64,000 nt of DNA from Planctomycetota bacterium (GTDB taxonomy: Bacteria; Planctomycetota; SZUA-567; H5-PLA8): the NCBI GenBank assembly GCA_015075375.1, contig JABTUM010000001.1, forward strand, positions 2,475,201-2,539,200, in the 5' to 3' direction. The position numbers and the translations under genes were made by a program. Shown in pieces: positions 8,643 through 17,555 of the stretch (positions within the stretch are counted from its first letter, which is position 1; every line of letters begins with the position of its first letter). The notes under the pieces were generated by a model, which did not search any database, had not been told where the DNA came from, and saw nothing but the letters and a program-made list of their open reading frames with translations.

Positions 8643-10376
8643 ATGGCCATCGACCGCAGCCAACGCGATCTCTACGCCGCGCTTTCCGTCGTGCTCGCGC
8701 TGGGCATCCTCGTCTTCGCCAACCTGGTGGCCGAACGGGCCTTCGCGCGCGTGGACCTGACGGCCGAACAGCGCTACAGCCTGACGCCGCCGTTCCGCAG
8801 CATTCTCGACAAGCTCAAGGCGCCCCTGCAGCTCACCTACTACGTCAGCGAGACGTGGCCGAACCAGTACCAGCAGCGCCGCCGCGACATCCTCGACAAG
8901 CTCGACGAGATCCGCAGCTTCGGGAAGGGCAAGATCGAGCTGCGCGTCGTCGATCCCTTGAAGGACGAGAAGGCGCAGCGCAAGCTCGTCCAGGCCGGCG
9001 TCGAAGTCACCGTGCCCGAGATCGCGAAGGACAAGACCACCTACAGCACGCTCTTCAGCAGCCTGGAAGTGACCTACGCGAACAAGCCGTCGGTGTTGAT
9101 CCCGTGGATCGAGCACGCCGACGACATCGAGTACCTCGCGGCGAGCAAGATTCTGGAACTGACGCTCGAGAAGCGCCCGATCGTGGCGATCCACGCGCCG
9201 CCGGCCTTGACCCAAGGCTGGACGCCCACGCAGGGCGGCGCGCCGGTGGGCGGCTGGGAATGGATCCTGCGCGGCGAGGAAGACGCCAAGAAGTTCGACG
9301 TGCGCGACATCGACCTCACGCAGACCAGCGGCATCCCCGAAGGGACGGCGCTGCTGATCCTGATCAATCCGCGCACGCTTTCCGAACGCGCGCGCTACGA
9401 AGTCACGAAGTATCTCGCGCAAGGCGGCAAGGTGCTGTACATCGGCGCGCCCTGGCACGCGAACCTCGATCTGCGCTGGCAGCTTGAAGACAGCCCGTCG
9501 GGACTCGAAGATTACTTCAAGGGTCTGGGCGTGGAATTCGGGAAGCAGTTCGTCTGCGACGCCTCGAACGTGCGCCTGGCCACGCGCGACAGCCTCACCG
9601 GCCATATGAAGGAAGAAGTGCTCCCGCCGTTCGTGATGGTCCTGCCGCAGAACTTCAACCAGGAGCACGTCTTCCTGCGCTTCCTCCCGCCGCTGGCGAT
9701 GCCCTTCCCGGCCGAACTGATCCTCCACGAGGGCAAGACCCGCGACGCGGGGCTCACCTACGACATCCTGGCCACGTCGAGCGATCATTCCTGGCGCGAA
9801 GACCTGGCTCCGGTCTACCGGCCCGATCCCGAGAAGCTCGCCAACCGCCAGACCTTCGACCCCAAGCTGCCGCTGTGGGCCAAGCTGGAAGGCGGCTTCC
9901 CGTTCCCGTGGGAAGGCAAGCCCGCGCCGGCATGGCCGCGCGACGACGAAGGCGTCAAACCGCCGCCCGATCCCGAGAGCCAGCAGGCCGCGCAGATCGA
10001 AAAGAAGCCCGGCATGCTGATGCTCTGGTCGTGCGCCAACAGCTTCCACGCCAAGCTGGTTTTCGCGCAGGACCCGCAGGTGAGCCGCTTCTTCCGGCCC
10101 AACGCGATGATCCTGAACAACCTCGCCGAAGCCTTCAGCGTCGGCGGCGAACTGAGCCAGCTCCGCAGCAAGCGCTACGAGACGCGCATGATCTTGAAGC
10201 TCGACGGCAAAGGCGAAGACACCAAGCGCAACGTCTTGAAGGCGCTCCTGATCGCCGGCGTCCCGCTGCTGCTGGCGGTCTTCGCCGTGGTGCGCTTCGC
10301 GCTGCGCCGCGGCACGCAGACGCGCTACGAACGGACCTTCGCGGAAACCACGGGCCCCTCGAGCTTCAACCCATGA
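8643..10376 (+). CDS. GldG-family ABC transporter accessory protein
   Basis: A 577-residue protein anchored by an N-terminal helix (about 8-30, YAALSVVLALGILVFANL) and a C-terminal helix (about 535-556), with a large extracytoplasmic domain between. This layout, the position after a GldF-like permease, and the early stretch VDLTAEQRYSLTPPFRSIL match the GldG / ABC-type uncharacterised transport family. The middle contains LLILINPRTLSERARYEVTK, the usual fold of this family. It follows the permease by 91 bases and overlaps the next gene by ATGA, so it belongs to the same operon. Its biochemical role is not known; it is thought to work at the periplasmic face of the exporter. Confidence 0.88.
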   Translation: MAIDRSQRDLYAALSVVLALGILVFANLVAERAFARVDLTAEQRYSLTPPFRSILDKLKAPLQLTYYVSETWPNQYQQRRRDILDKLDEIRSFGKGKIELRVVDPLKDEKAQRKLVQAGVEVTVPEIAKDKTTYSTLFSSLEVTYANKPSVLIPWIEHADDIEYLAASKILELTLEKRPIVAIHAPPALTQGWTPTQGGAPVGGWEWILRGEEDAKKFDVRDIDLTQTSGIPEGTALLILINPRTLSERARYEVTKYLAQGGKVLYIGAPWHANLDLRWQLEDSPSGLEDYFKGLGVEFGKQFVCDASNVRLATRDSLTGHMKEEVLPPFVMVLPQNFNQEHVFLRFLPPLAMPFPAELILHEGKTRDAGLTYDILATSSDHSWREDLAPVYRPDPEKLANRQTFDPKLPLWAKLEGGFPFPWEGKPAPAWPRDDEGVKPPPDPESQQAAQIEKKPGMLMLWSCANSFHAKLVFAQDPQVSRFFRPNAMILNNLAEAFSVGGELSQLRSKRYETRMILKLDGKGEDTKRNVLKALLIAGVPLLLAVFAVVRFALRRGTQTRYERTFAETTGPSSFNP

Positions 10377-11608
10377 ACCCGAAGACGCTGATCGTCCTGG
10401 GCGCCACGCTGGCCGTACTCATCGCGGCCTGGCTGCTGATGCCCGATCCGGCCGCGAACATGGAAGGCATCCGCGGCCTGGAACTGAAGCCGGGCCAGCC
10501 GCTCTTCCCCGATTTCCGCATCGACGACGCGCAGGCGATCGTGATGGTGCAGCAGGGCCGCACCGTCGCGCTGCGCCGCAAGATCGATAAGGAATGGGTC
10601 CTCGCCAGCCACGACGACCGCGCCGTGCAATGGGCGCGCGTGGAGAAGCTGCTGGAAGGCATCCGGAAAGCCACGTTCGTGCAGCCGCGCTTGGGCGAGA
10701 ACGAACTTTTCGAACTCGACGACAAGCGCCGCACCGAAGTCGTCGTGATGGGCTCCGGCACCGAGCCGCTCGCCAAGCTTGTCGTCGGCAAGTCCCCGCA
10801 GTTCGAGCGCTGTTACGTGCTGCGCGGCGATGACGAAAAGGTGCTGGAAGTCGACGCCAATTTCGACGAGCTGGCCGGGCATAAAATGGAAGGCGAACGC
10901 CGCGAGCTGAAGCAGGAATACTGGTACGACCTTGCGCTGCTGCGCTTCAAAGCCGGCGACGCGATCGACATTGTGCTCGAACAGGGCGCCAAGACCTACC
11001 GCCTGCGCCGCTTCGTCGAAGGCAAAGGCCCGCTCAACCCCGGCGACACGTTCCCCAAGCCCCCCGAACCGCGCACCGGCGCGGGCGGCGAAGAGACCCG
11101 GCAGGAAGGACCGAAGCTGTTTTGGAAGCTCGTCGAGCCCGAGGAAGCGCTCGCCAACGACGGCACCGTCCGCGCGATCTGTTCCACCGCCGCGTGGCTC
11201 AACGCCAAGAGCTACGCCGACGATCTGCCGCGCGAAGCGCTGGGCATCCAGCCGCCGGCGGCCACGACGAAGATCACGCTGATCGACGGGACGGTCTTCC
11301 GCCTGCGCTTCGGGCAAGTCGGCGAGGACTACGCGGTCGCGCAGGTCGAAGGGCGCAAGGATGTCTTCAAGCTCGAGAAGTACGTGCACATGGCCTTGGT
11401 GCCCGATCCGGAACGCTTGAAGGAGCGCGCGCCGGAAATTCCGCTCGATCCGTCGCCCCGGCTGCCCGGTCCGCCCGAAGTGCCCGCGCCGCCGCCGGAA
11501 CGCCCCGCGCCGCCGAGGATCGAAGAGCGCCCCGCGCCGCCGCACATCCCGCCCGTGCCCAAGAAAACCCAGGCGCCGGAATACGAAACGCCGGGCGCGG
11601 GGAAGTAG
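10373..11608 (+). CDS. DUF4340 protein, last gene of the ABC export operon
   Basis: A 411-residue protein with one N-terminal membrane anchor (about 5-22, TLIVLGATLAVLIAAWLLM) and an extracytoplasmic domain of the DUF4340 type, repeatedly found after GldG genes. Typical features are the repeated units around residues 60-130 (KEWVLASHDDRAVQWARVEKL..) and a second copy near 290-340. The C-terminus is a proline/arginine-rich tail of about 55 residues. The start ATG overlaps the stop of the GldG-like gene (ATGA), showing translational coupling. Function unknown; it presumably forms a surface-exposed part of the exporter complex. Confidence 0.85.
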   Translation: MNPKTLIVLGATLAVLIAAWLLMPDPAANMEGIRGLELKPGQPLFPDFRIDDAQAIVMVQQGRTVALRRKIDKEWVLASHDDRAVQWARVEKLLEGIRKATFVQPRLGENELFELDDKRRTEVVVMGSGTEPLAKLVVGKSPQFERCYVLRGDDEKVLEVDANFDELAGHKMEGERRELKQEYWYDLALLRFKAGDAIDIVLEQGAKTYRLRRFVEGKGPLNPGDTFPKPPEPRTGAGGEETRQEGPKLFWKLVEPEEALANDGTVRAICSTAAWLNAKSYADDLPREALGIQPPAATTKITLIDGTVFRLRFGQVGEDYAVAQVEGRKDVFKLEKYVHMALVPDPERLKERAPEIPLDPSPRLPGPPEVPAPPPERPAPPRIEERPAPPHIPPVPKKTQAPEYETPGAGK

Positions 11609-11626
11609 CCGGTCGAATGCCGGCGC

Positions 11627-11839
11627 TTATTGGTTTTGGAACTCTTGCCAATCCAGCCCAAGTTGCCTGACGATTGCGCGCACGGTCCCTAATTTGAGAT
11701 CCTTGCTGCCCCAATCGGGTACTACGGTCAACCTTTGGTTTTGGGGATTCATCCACTTGCGGTGAGACCCGCCGCCGGTTCGTGGAATTTCCTGGCAACC
11801 CAGGAGCGCCAGTTACTTGGATACGTCGCAATACTTCAC
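11627..11839 (-). pseudogene. hicA: hicA toxin remnant with in-frame TAA
   Basis: Reading from GTG 11839 gives VKYCDVSK, a TAA stop at 11813-11815 (codon 9), then in the same frame LALLGCQEIPRTGGGSHRKW and on to DWGSKDLKLGTVRAIVRQLG, ending at TAA 11627. This is a full-length HicA mRNA interferase (about 70 residues) with the family's GSHRKW histidine, broken by a single stop codon. The GTG overlaps the TGA of hicB (GTGA), the usual coupling for the pair. Either the toxin is inactivated, a downstream non-ATG start gives a shortened product, or the base is an error. I see no other defect in the frame. Confidence 0.75.
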
Positions 11840-12081
11840 GGCGCCGTAACTACCGTTTCCAGCCACATGGGGCTGTCTACGGAATCGAACTCAACGCTCT
11901 TAGGCAACGTCCGGCCCAGTTCGCGGTAGGCTTCGAGGACGGCGGCCAATGCATCCTTCACATTAGCCAACGCTTCTTCCACCGAGTCGCCTTCGGTAAT
12001 CAGTTCGGGGAACAGCGGAGACGTTACGGTGTACCCGCCTTCGGGTTGAGGAGCCAAAACCAAGGGAACTTTGTAGTTCAT
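11836..12081 (-). CDS. hicB: HicB-type antitoxin
   Basis: An 81-residue HicB-family protein: MNYKVPLVLAPQPEGGYTVT, then SPLFPELITEGDSVEEALAN, the partial RNase-H-like fold of HicB. It lacks the C-terminal DNA-binding domain seen in longer HicB proteins, which is common. It would neutralise the HicA interferase encoded directly downstream. A GGGAG ribosome site lies about seven bases before the ATG. The partner hicA carries an in-frame stop, so this antitoxin may now be an orphan. The gene runs against the flanking operons and sits in a short AT-richer island. Confidence 0.85.
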   Translation of the reverse strand: MNYKVPLVLAPQPEGGYTVTSPLFPELITEGDSVEEALANVKDALAAVLEAYRELGRTLPKSVEFDSVDSPMWLETVVTAP

Positions 12082-12140
12082 AAACCGTCTCCCTGAATCA
12101 CTATCCCGCCTGCGACGGCCCAGGTCAATCCCGCCGTCGT

Positions 12141-12168
12141 TTGAATCCCCCGCCCCACTCGGTACATA
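12141..12168 (+). promoter_or_regulatory. Weak candidate promoter for the AAA ATPase gene
   Basis: TTGAAT (12141-12146) and TACATA (12163-12168) are separated by 16 bases in the divergent gap between hicB and the AAA ATPase gene. The -35 box is fair and the -10 box poor. Confidence 0.3.
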
Positions 12169-12219
12169 CATACACGGCCGTCCTGGCATTCGAGCCGGGC
12201 CCGCACCGAAAGGACGCGC

Positions 12220-13737
12220 ATGGGAGTCCCCAAACCCACCACCGTCGGCGAACTGAAGCGCAGCGGCTACAAGCCCTGTTCGATCAAGGACGAACTGCGC
12301 CGCAACCTCGTCGCCAAGCTCAAATCCGGCGAGCCGCTCTTTCCGGGCATCGTCGGCTACGAAAAGACGGTGATCCCGCAGGTCATCAACGCGATCCTCT
12401 CGCATCACGATTTCATCCTGCTGGGCCTGCGCGGGCAGGCCAAGACGCGCCTCGCGCGGCAACTCACCGATCTGCTGGATCCCGAGATCCCCGTCCTCGC
12501 CGGCTTCCCGCTCAACGAAGATCCGCTCGCGCCCGTCACCGCCGGCGCGCGCGCGCATCTGGCCGCCTACAGCGACGCCGCCGAGATCCACTGGCTCACC
12601 CGCGCCGAACGCTACCGCGAGAAGCTCGCCACGCCCGACGTCACCATCGCCGACCTGATCGGCGACATCGATCCGATCAAGGCCGCCACCAAGCGCCTCG
12701 ATTACGCCAGCGAAGACGTGATCCACTACGGCATCATCCCGCGCACCAACCGCGGCATTTTCTGCATCAACGAACTCCCCGACCTGCCCAGCCGCATCCA
12801 GGTCGGCCTCCTGAACATCATGCAGGAACGCGACATCCAGATTCGCGGCTTCCCCGTGCGCCTGCCCATGGACGTGCTGATGATCTACACGGCCAACCCC
12901 GAGGACTACACGAACCGCGGCAGCATCATCACGCCGCTGAAGGACCGCATCGACAGCCAGATCCTGACGCACTACCCGTCGAAGCTCGAGGAATCGCTCG
13001 CCATCACCGCGCAGGAAGCGTGGGTCGCGCGCGGCGGCGACGTGCGCGTCTTCGTCCCGCCCTACTTAAAGGAAGTCGTCGAGGAAGTCGCGTTCGCGGC
13101 GCGCAAGAGCGAGTTCCTCGACCAGAGCAGCGGCGTAAGCGCGCGGCTGCCGATCACGCTGCTCGAAAACGTGATCTCCAACGCCGAGCGCCGCGCGCTG
13201 CTCAACGGCGAGACATCCGTCTGCGCGCGCCCCGTCGATTTCCAGCCGGCGATCAGCGCCGTGACAGGCAAGGTCGAACTGGTGTACGAAGGCGAGCAGG
13301 AAGGCGCGGCCAACGTCGCGCGGCATCTGGTCGGGCGCGGGCTCAAGAACGTCTTCGACCGCTACCTGCCCGACGCCTACGGCCAGAACAAAGATGACGC
13401 CAGCTTCGGGCCGTACAAAGCCGTCATCAATTGGTTCGCCAAAGGCAACGCCGTCGAACTGACCGATCGCGCGCCTACCGCGGAGGCGCTGGCGAAGCTG
13501 AAATCCGTCGACGGCCTCGAAGCGCTGGCGCGGGAGCACGTCCCCATCGGCGACGAGCGCGTCGAGTTGCCGGCGGCGCTGGAGTTCGTCCTCGAAGGGC
13601 TGCACCAGTCGCGGCTGCTGGCGAAGGACGAGACCGAAGGGCTGGGGCGCTACCGCGACATGCTGGGGAGCATGTTCGAAGGCATGGACGAAGGCGGCCC
13701 GCCCTCCCCGCCCCGCGAACGCGGGCGCCGGAAGTAA
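12220..13737 (+). CDS. Magnesium-chelatase-subunit-I-like AAA+ ATPase
   Basis: A 505-residue AAA+ ATPase of the MoxR / ChlI-like group. Walker A is GLRGQAKT (about 69-76), the Walker B region reads GIFCINELPDL (Asn-Glu instead of Asp-Glu), sensor-like residues are in MIYTANPEDYTNRG, and an arginine-finger context follows in TPLKDRIDSQI. The C-terminal about 150 residues are helical. ChlI-like enzymes work with von Willebrand factor A partners to remodel proteins or insert metals; no VWA gene is adjacent, so the substrate is unknown. The Asn in Walker B is probably normal for this subgroup (from memory, not checked). Start chosen at the first ATG of the conserved frame. Confidence 0.88.
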   Translation: MGVPKPTTVGELKRSGYKPCSIKDELRRNLVAKLKSGEPLFPGIVGYEKTVIPQVINAILSHHDFILLGLRGQAKTRLARQLTDLLDPEIPVLAGFPLNEDPLAPVTAGARAHLAAYSDAAEIHWLTRAERYREKLATPDVTIADLIGDIDPIKAATKRLDYASEDVIHYGIIPRTNRGIFCINELPDLPSRIQVGLLNIMQERDIQIRGFPVRLPMDVLMIYTANPEDYTNRGSIITPLKDRIDSQILTHYPSKLEESLAITAQEAWVARGGDVRVFVPPYLKEVVEEVAFAARKSEFLDQSSGVSARLPITLLENVISNAERRALLNGETSVCARPVDFQPAISAVTGKVELVYEGEQEGAANVARHLVGRGLKNVFDRYLPDAYGQNKDDASFGPYKAVINWFAKGNAVELTDRAPTAEALAKLKSVDGLEALAREHVPIGDERVELPAALEFVLEGLHQSRLLAKDETEGLGRYRDMLGSMFEGMDEGGPPSPPRERGRRK

Positions 13738-13817
13738 ACCGCGCACCCGTTTCAACCGGTGCACTCCTGAAGCAACCGCCGAACCACCCGTCTAGTTTAT
13801 AGAAGGGTGGTGCTACG

Positions 13818-14126
13818 ATGTACGCATTCAAGAAACTATCGATCTTCGCGGCGGCGGTGCTGCTGGCCGCATCGAACGCAGGGGCCGGCGAGGTGCCGGG
13901 CACGGCGGGACTGGAACCGAGCGCCTGGGCGAGCTGGCTGCCGCTTGCGCTCTTGTACGGCGGCGTGGTCGCGGCGTGGATCGTCGTGGTCTGCTGGGCG
14001 CTGGTGCGCCGCGGCGTGGCGCCCGCCGAAGCGCGGCCGCAGGGTTCGGTGCGCTTGAACCCCACGCGCGGCGCGATGCGCGGGCTGCCCCGCCCCGCTT
14101 CGAGCTACTCCCGCGTCTGCCGCTGA
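13818..14126 (+). CDS. Small membrane protein with signal-like N-terminus
   Basis: A 102-residue protein: a hydrophobic N-terminus that may be a signal peptide (MYAFKKLSIFAAAVLLAASN, probable cleavage after GAGA), then one strong transmembrane helix around residues 42-63 (PLALLYGGVVAAWIVVVCWA), then a basic cytoplasmic tail. A purine-rich ribosome site (GAAGGGTGG) lies about eight bases before the ATG, which argues that it is real. No family recognised. It stands alone between the AAA ATPase gene and the Anbu cluster. Confidence 0.5.
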   Translation: MYAFKKLSIFAAAVLLAASNAGAGEVPGTAGLEPSAWASWLPLALLYGGVVAAWIVVVCWALVRRGVAPAEARPQGSVRLNPTRGAMRGLPRPASSYSRVCR

Positions 14127-14376
14127 AGCGCCTCTTGCCCATGACCAAGGCGCGCGAAGGGCGGCGTATCAAGAAGATACGACAGCCGAAGCGCAACGCA
14201 GGGCATGGCAAGAAAACCGGCGATGCCCCAAATTCAAAGGTGACGGTCCACTAGTACGGGCACATTCTTTGCATACCATAGGTTAGGGGGGAGTCGCTTC
14301 CGCCGGCCGCGCGCTGCGCGCCGGGAGGTTGCGATTCGCCCAAGCACGGTCGCTGAACCAGCTTGGGGTGCAGCTT

Positions 14377-15822
14377 ATGTCGTTTCCGGGGTACGAGGTC
14401 GGCTCGTTTTACGACGAGATGTTCCAGTCCGGCCAGCAGCCGCGGGCCGGTTCCGAGCTACTTGCTCAAAAGATAGCAACCATCGGCCTCGACGAACTCC
14501 GCCGCCGGCAGGCCGCCGCCGAGCGCACGCTGCTCCAGATGGGCATCACCTTTCGCGTCTACGGCGACGCGTCGGGCACCGAGCGCATTTTTCCGTTCGA
14601 TCTGATTCCGCGCATCGTGGACGCGCTCGAATGGGCCAAGCTCGAGCGCGGCCTGCAGCAGCGCATCCAGGCGCTCAACCTGTTCCTCAACGACGTGTAC
14701 CACGAGCAGCGCATCGTCAAGGACGGCGTGGTTCCCGGCGACGTGATCTCCAGCGCGGCAAGTTTCCGGCCGCAGTGCATGGGGCTCAATCCGCCGCGCG
14801 GCATCTGGAACCACGTCACCGGGACCGACCTCGTCCGCGATTCGGACGGCACGATGTACGTCCTGGAAGACAACCTGCGCTGCCCCTCGGGCGTGTAGTA
14901 CGTGCTCGAAAACCGCGAAGTGATGAAGCGCACGTTTCCCGAGGTCTTCACGGCCTCGCGCGTGCGCCCGGTCATCGACTACCCCGCGCGGCTGCTCGAA
15001 TCGCTGCGCTACCTGGCGCCCGACGGCATCCCTTCGCCGGTCGTCGTCGTGCTCTCGCCGGGCCTGATGAACAGCGCGTACTTCGAACACGCGTTCCTGG
15101 CGCAGCAGATGGGCGTCGAACTCGTCGAAGGGCAGGATCTGGTGATCGCCGAGGGGCGCGTCTGGATGCGCACGACCCGCGGCTTCTCGCGCGTGGACGT
15201 GATCTACCGCCGCATCGACGACGATTTCCTCGATCCGCGCTGCTTCCGCAAGGATTCGGTGCTGGGGCTGCCCGGCTTGATGGAAGTGTACCTGGCCGGC
15301 CGCGTCGCGCTGGCCAACGCGCCGGGCACCGGCGTCGCCGACGACAAGGTCGTATACGCCTACGTGCCCGACATGATCCGCTACTATCTGGCCGAAGAAC
15401 CCTTGCTGCCGAACGTGCCCACGTTTCTGTGCTGGATCGAGAAGCAGCGCAAGCACGTATTGGAGAACCTCGACAAGCTGGTGGTGAAGGCGGCGAACGA
15501 ATCCGGCGGATACGGGATGCTGATCGGGCCGCACGCGAGTGCGTCCGAACGAGAGGAGTTCGCGCGGCGCATCGAAGCCTCGCCGCGCAATTACATCGCG
15601 CAGCCGACGCTGGCGCTCTCGCGCGTGCCCGCGCTGGTCGACGGGCGCCTGGAAGGGCGGCACGTCGATCTGCGCCCGTTCATCCTGCAGGGGCCCGAGA
15701 CGTACGTGCTGCCCGGCGGACTGACGCGGGTCGCCTTGAAGCGCGGCAGCCTCGTCGTCAACAGCTCGCAAGGCGGCGGAAGCAAGGACACCTGGGTGCT
15801 GGCCCAAGAAGGGGAAGCGTAG
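14377..15822 (+). pseudogene. Circularly permuted ATP-grasp protein, interrupted by TAG
   Basis: Member of the circularly permuted ATP-grasp family (DUF404/DUF407) found beside alpha-E, transglutaminase and Anbu genes, thought to make a peptide-like ligation. From ATG 14377 (GGGGTG nine bases upstream) the frame encodes 174 residues ending LRCPSGV, then TAG at 14899-14901, then continues in frame with [20 protein letters not shown] to TAG 15822. In the family this site reads SGV-S-YVLENRE, so one C-to-A change (TCG to TAG) explains it. The rest of the ATP-grasp signature ([29 protein letters not shown]) is intact. If TAG is read as stop, both halves are truncated. TAG is an ordinary stop elsewhere in the window, so code reassignment is not supported. 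Confidence 0.8.
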
Positions 15823-15824
15823 CC

Positions 15825-16817
15825 GTGCTGAGCCGCGTCGCGTACGCGTTGTACTGGATGAGCCGGCTGGTGGAGCGCGCCGAGAATGTCGCGCGCTTCA
15901 TCCAGGTCAATCACAGCCTCACGCTCGATTTGCCCACCGAACGCCCGCAGTGGGAACCGCTGGTCATCACCACCGGCGACGAGGCGGCCTTCAAGGAACG
16001 CTACCCCGGCCCCACGCAGGCGCACGTCCAGTTCTTCCTGACGTTCGACGAAGAAAATCCCAATTCGATCCTCTCCTGCCTCAGCCAGGCCCGCGACAAC
16101 GCGCGCAGCGTGCGCGGCAATTTATCCAGCGAATTCTGGGAAGAATTGAACAAGCTGTACCTGAATCTGCGCCGCAGTTCCGAAAGCGCCGCCAAGCCGC
16201 GCGAACTGTCCTACGACCTGTACCGCGACGTGATGCTCGATTGCCACAAACTCGCCGGCATCCTCGACGCCACCGTCGCGCGCGGCGAAGGCTGGCACTT
16301 CATCCATACCGGCCGCATGCTCGAACGCGCCGACAAGACCTCGCGCATTCTGGACGTGAAATACTACCTGCTGCTCCCGTCGCCTCAGTACGTCGGCACG
16401 CCGGCCGACGATCTGCAATGGGCCGCGGTGCTCCGCTCGGCCAGCGCGCTGCAGATGTTCCGCATGCAGCACCACGCCATCGTGCCGGCGCGCGTCGTCG
16501 AATACCTGCTGCTCGACCGTTCGTTCCCGCGCTCGGTCTTTTTCTGCCTCGGCGAAGCCGAAGCCTCCCTGCACGCCATCTCCGGTTCGCCGCCCAACGC
16601 GTTCTGCAACACCGCCGAGCAGCGCCTCGGCCAGCTCCGCTCCGACCTGGCCTTCCGGCGCGTCGAGGAGATCGTGGATTTGGGGCTCCACGAATTCATC
16701 GACGATCTGCAAAAAAGGCTTAATCTGGTGGGCGAAGGCATCTACGATACCTTCTTCACCGCCCGGACCTTCGTGCCTGCGTTGCCCGGTCCGTCCCAGG
16801 GAGCTTACCAGCAATGA
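15825..16817 (+). CDS. Alpha-E domain protein (DUF403)
   Basis: A 330-residue all-helical protein beginning VLSRVAYALYWMSRLVERAE, the standard opening of the alpha-E family, which always accompanies the circularly permuted ATP-grasp protein. Two further ER pairs appear in HTGRMLERADKTSRILDVKY. GTG 15825 is two bases after the preceding stop, and the stop overlaps the Anbu start (ATGA), so the genes are coupled. Function is not established; it is thought to act with the ATP-grasp protein in an unknown peptide-bond-forming reaction. Confidence 0.9.
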   Translation: MLSRVAYALYWMSRLVERAENVARFIQVNHSLTLDLPTERPQWEPLVITTGDEAAFKERYPGPTQAHVQFFLTFDEENPNSILSCLSQARDNARSVRGNLSSEFWEELNKLYLNLRRSSESAAKPRELSYDLYRDVMLDCHKLAGILDATVARGEGWHFIHTGRMLERADKTSRILDVKYYLLLPSPQYVGTPADDLQWAAVLRSASALQMFRMQHHAIVPARVVEYLLLDRSFPRSVFFCLGEAEASLHAISGSPPNAFCNTAEQRLGQLRSDLAFRRVEEIVDLGLHEFIDDLQKRLNLVGEGIYDTFFTARTFVPALPGPSQGAYQQ

Positions 16818-17551
16818 CGTTCTGTCTCGGCATGCGCGTTCGCGAAGGCCTCGTGGGGCTGGCGGATACGCGCATCATCAGCGGCAACGAATGCCTGACC
16901 GCGCGGAAGATCGCCACCTACCGCGGCGAAGGCTATTCGCTCTTCGTGATGACCTCCGGCCTGCGCTCGGTGCGCGACAAGACGCTCACCTACTTCGCCG
17001 AACTGATGGAAGACCGGCCCGAACCCTTCGCGCGCACCTTCAAGGCCGTCAACGCCTTCGCCGAACAGCTCCGCCGCGTCGCCGCCGAAGACAAGCACGC
17101 GCTGGAGGAAAGCGGGCTCAGCTTCAGCATCTCCGCGCTCATCGGCGGGCAGTTCCCCCAAGATAAGGAACCGAAGCTTTATCTCGTCTATCCGCAAGGC
17201 AACTGGGTCGAGATCGGGCCGGGCACGCCCTACGCCATCATCGGCGCGACCGGGTACGGCAAGCCCGTGCTCGACCGCACGCTGCGCTTCGAGGATTCGC
17301 TGCGCCTGGCGCTGAAGGTGGGCTGCCTGGCCTTCGACAGCACGCGCATCAGCGCTTCCGACGTGGATTTCCCGCTCGACGTGATCCTCTACGCCAACGG
17401 CGTCCTGCACGAACACCGTTACGAACGCCACGATCTGCGCGACGTCAATACGTGGTGGCAGGACCGCTTGCGCGAACTGGTTCAAAAGCTGCCCAGCGAC
17501 TGGATGGATACGGCGCTGCGCGGACTCGCCGAAGGCAAGCCGGATAGCTGA
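16814..17551 (+). CDS. Anbu-type proteasome-like peptidase
   Basis: A 245-residue Ntn-hydrolase of the ancestral bacterial proteasome-homologue (Anbu) group, related to HslV and proteasome beta subunits. It starts MTFCLGMRVREGLVGLADTR; removal of Met exposes Thr2 as the N-terminal nucleophile, and ADTR supplies the usual Asp. A lysine follows in TARKIATY, the position of the general base. Known Anbu proteins form open helical rings rather than closed barrels. ATPase partners are not encoded nearby. The gene overlaps the alpha-E gene by four bases and the transglutaminase follows four bases later, so the four form one operon. Confidence 0.92.
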   Translation: MTFCLGMRVREGLVGLADTRIISGNECLTARKIATYRGEGYSLFVMTSGLRSVRDKTLTYFAELMEDRPEPFARTFKAVNAFAEQLRRVAAEDKHALEESGLSFSISALIGGQFPQDKEPKLYLVYPQGNWVEIGPGTPYAIIGATGYGKPVLDRTLRFEDSLRLALKVGCLAFDSTRISASDVDFPLDVILYANGVLHEHRYERHDLRDVNTWWQDRLRELVQKLPSDWMDTALRGLAEGKPDS

Positions 17552-17555
17552 CGAA

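Noticed and set aside
14899..14901. Recoded TAG or reassigned genetic code
   Set aside because: TAG ends other genes in the window, including this one at 15820-15822, and no recoding hairpin or selenocysteine-type element was seen.
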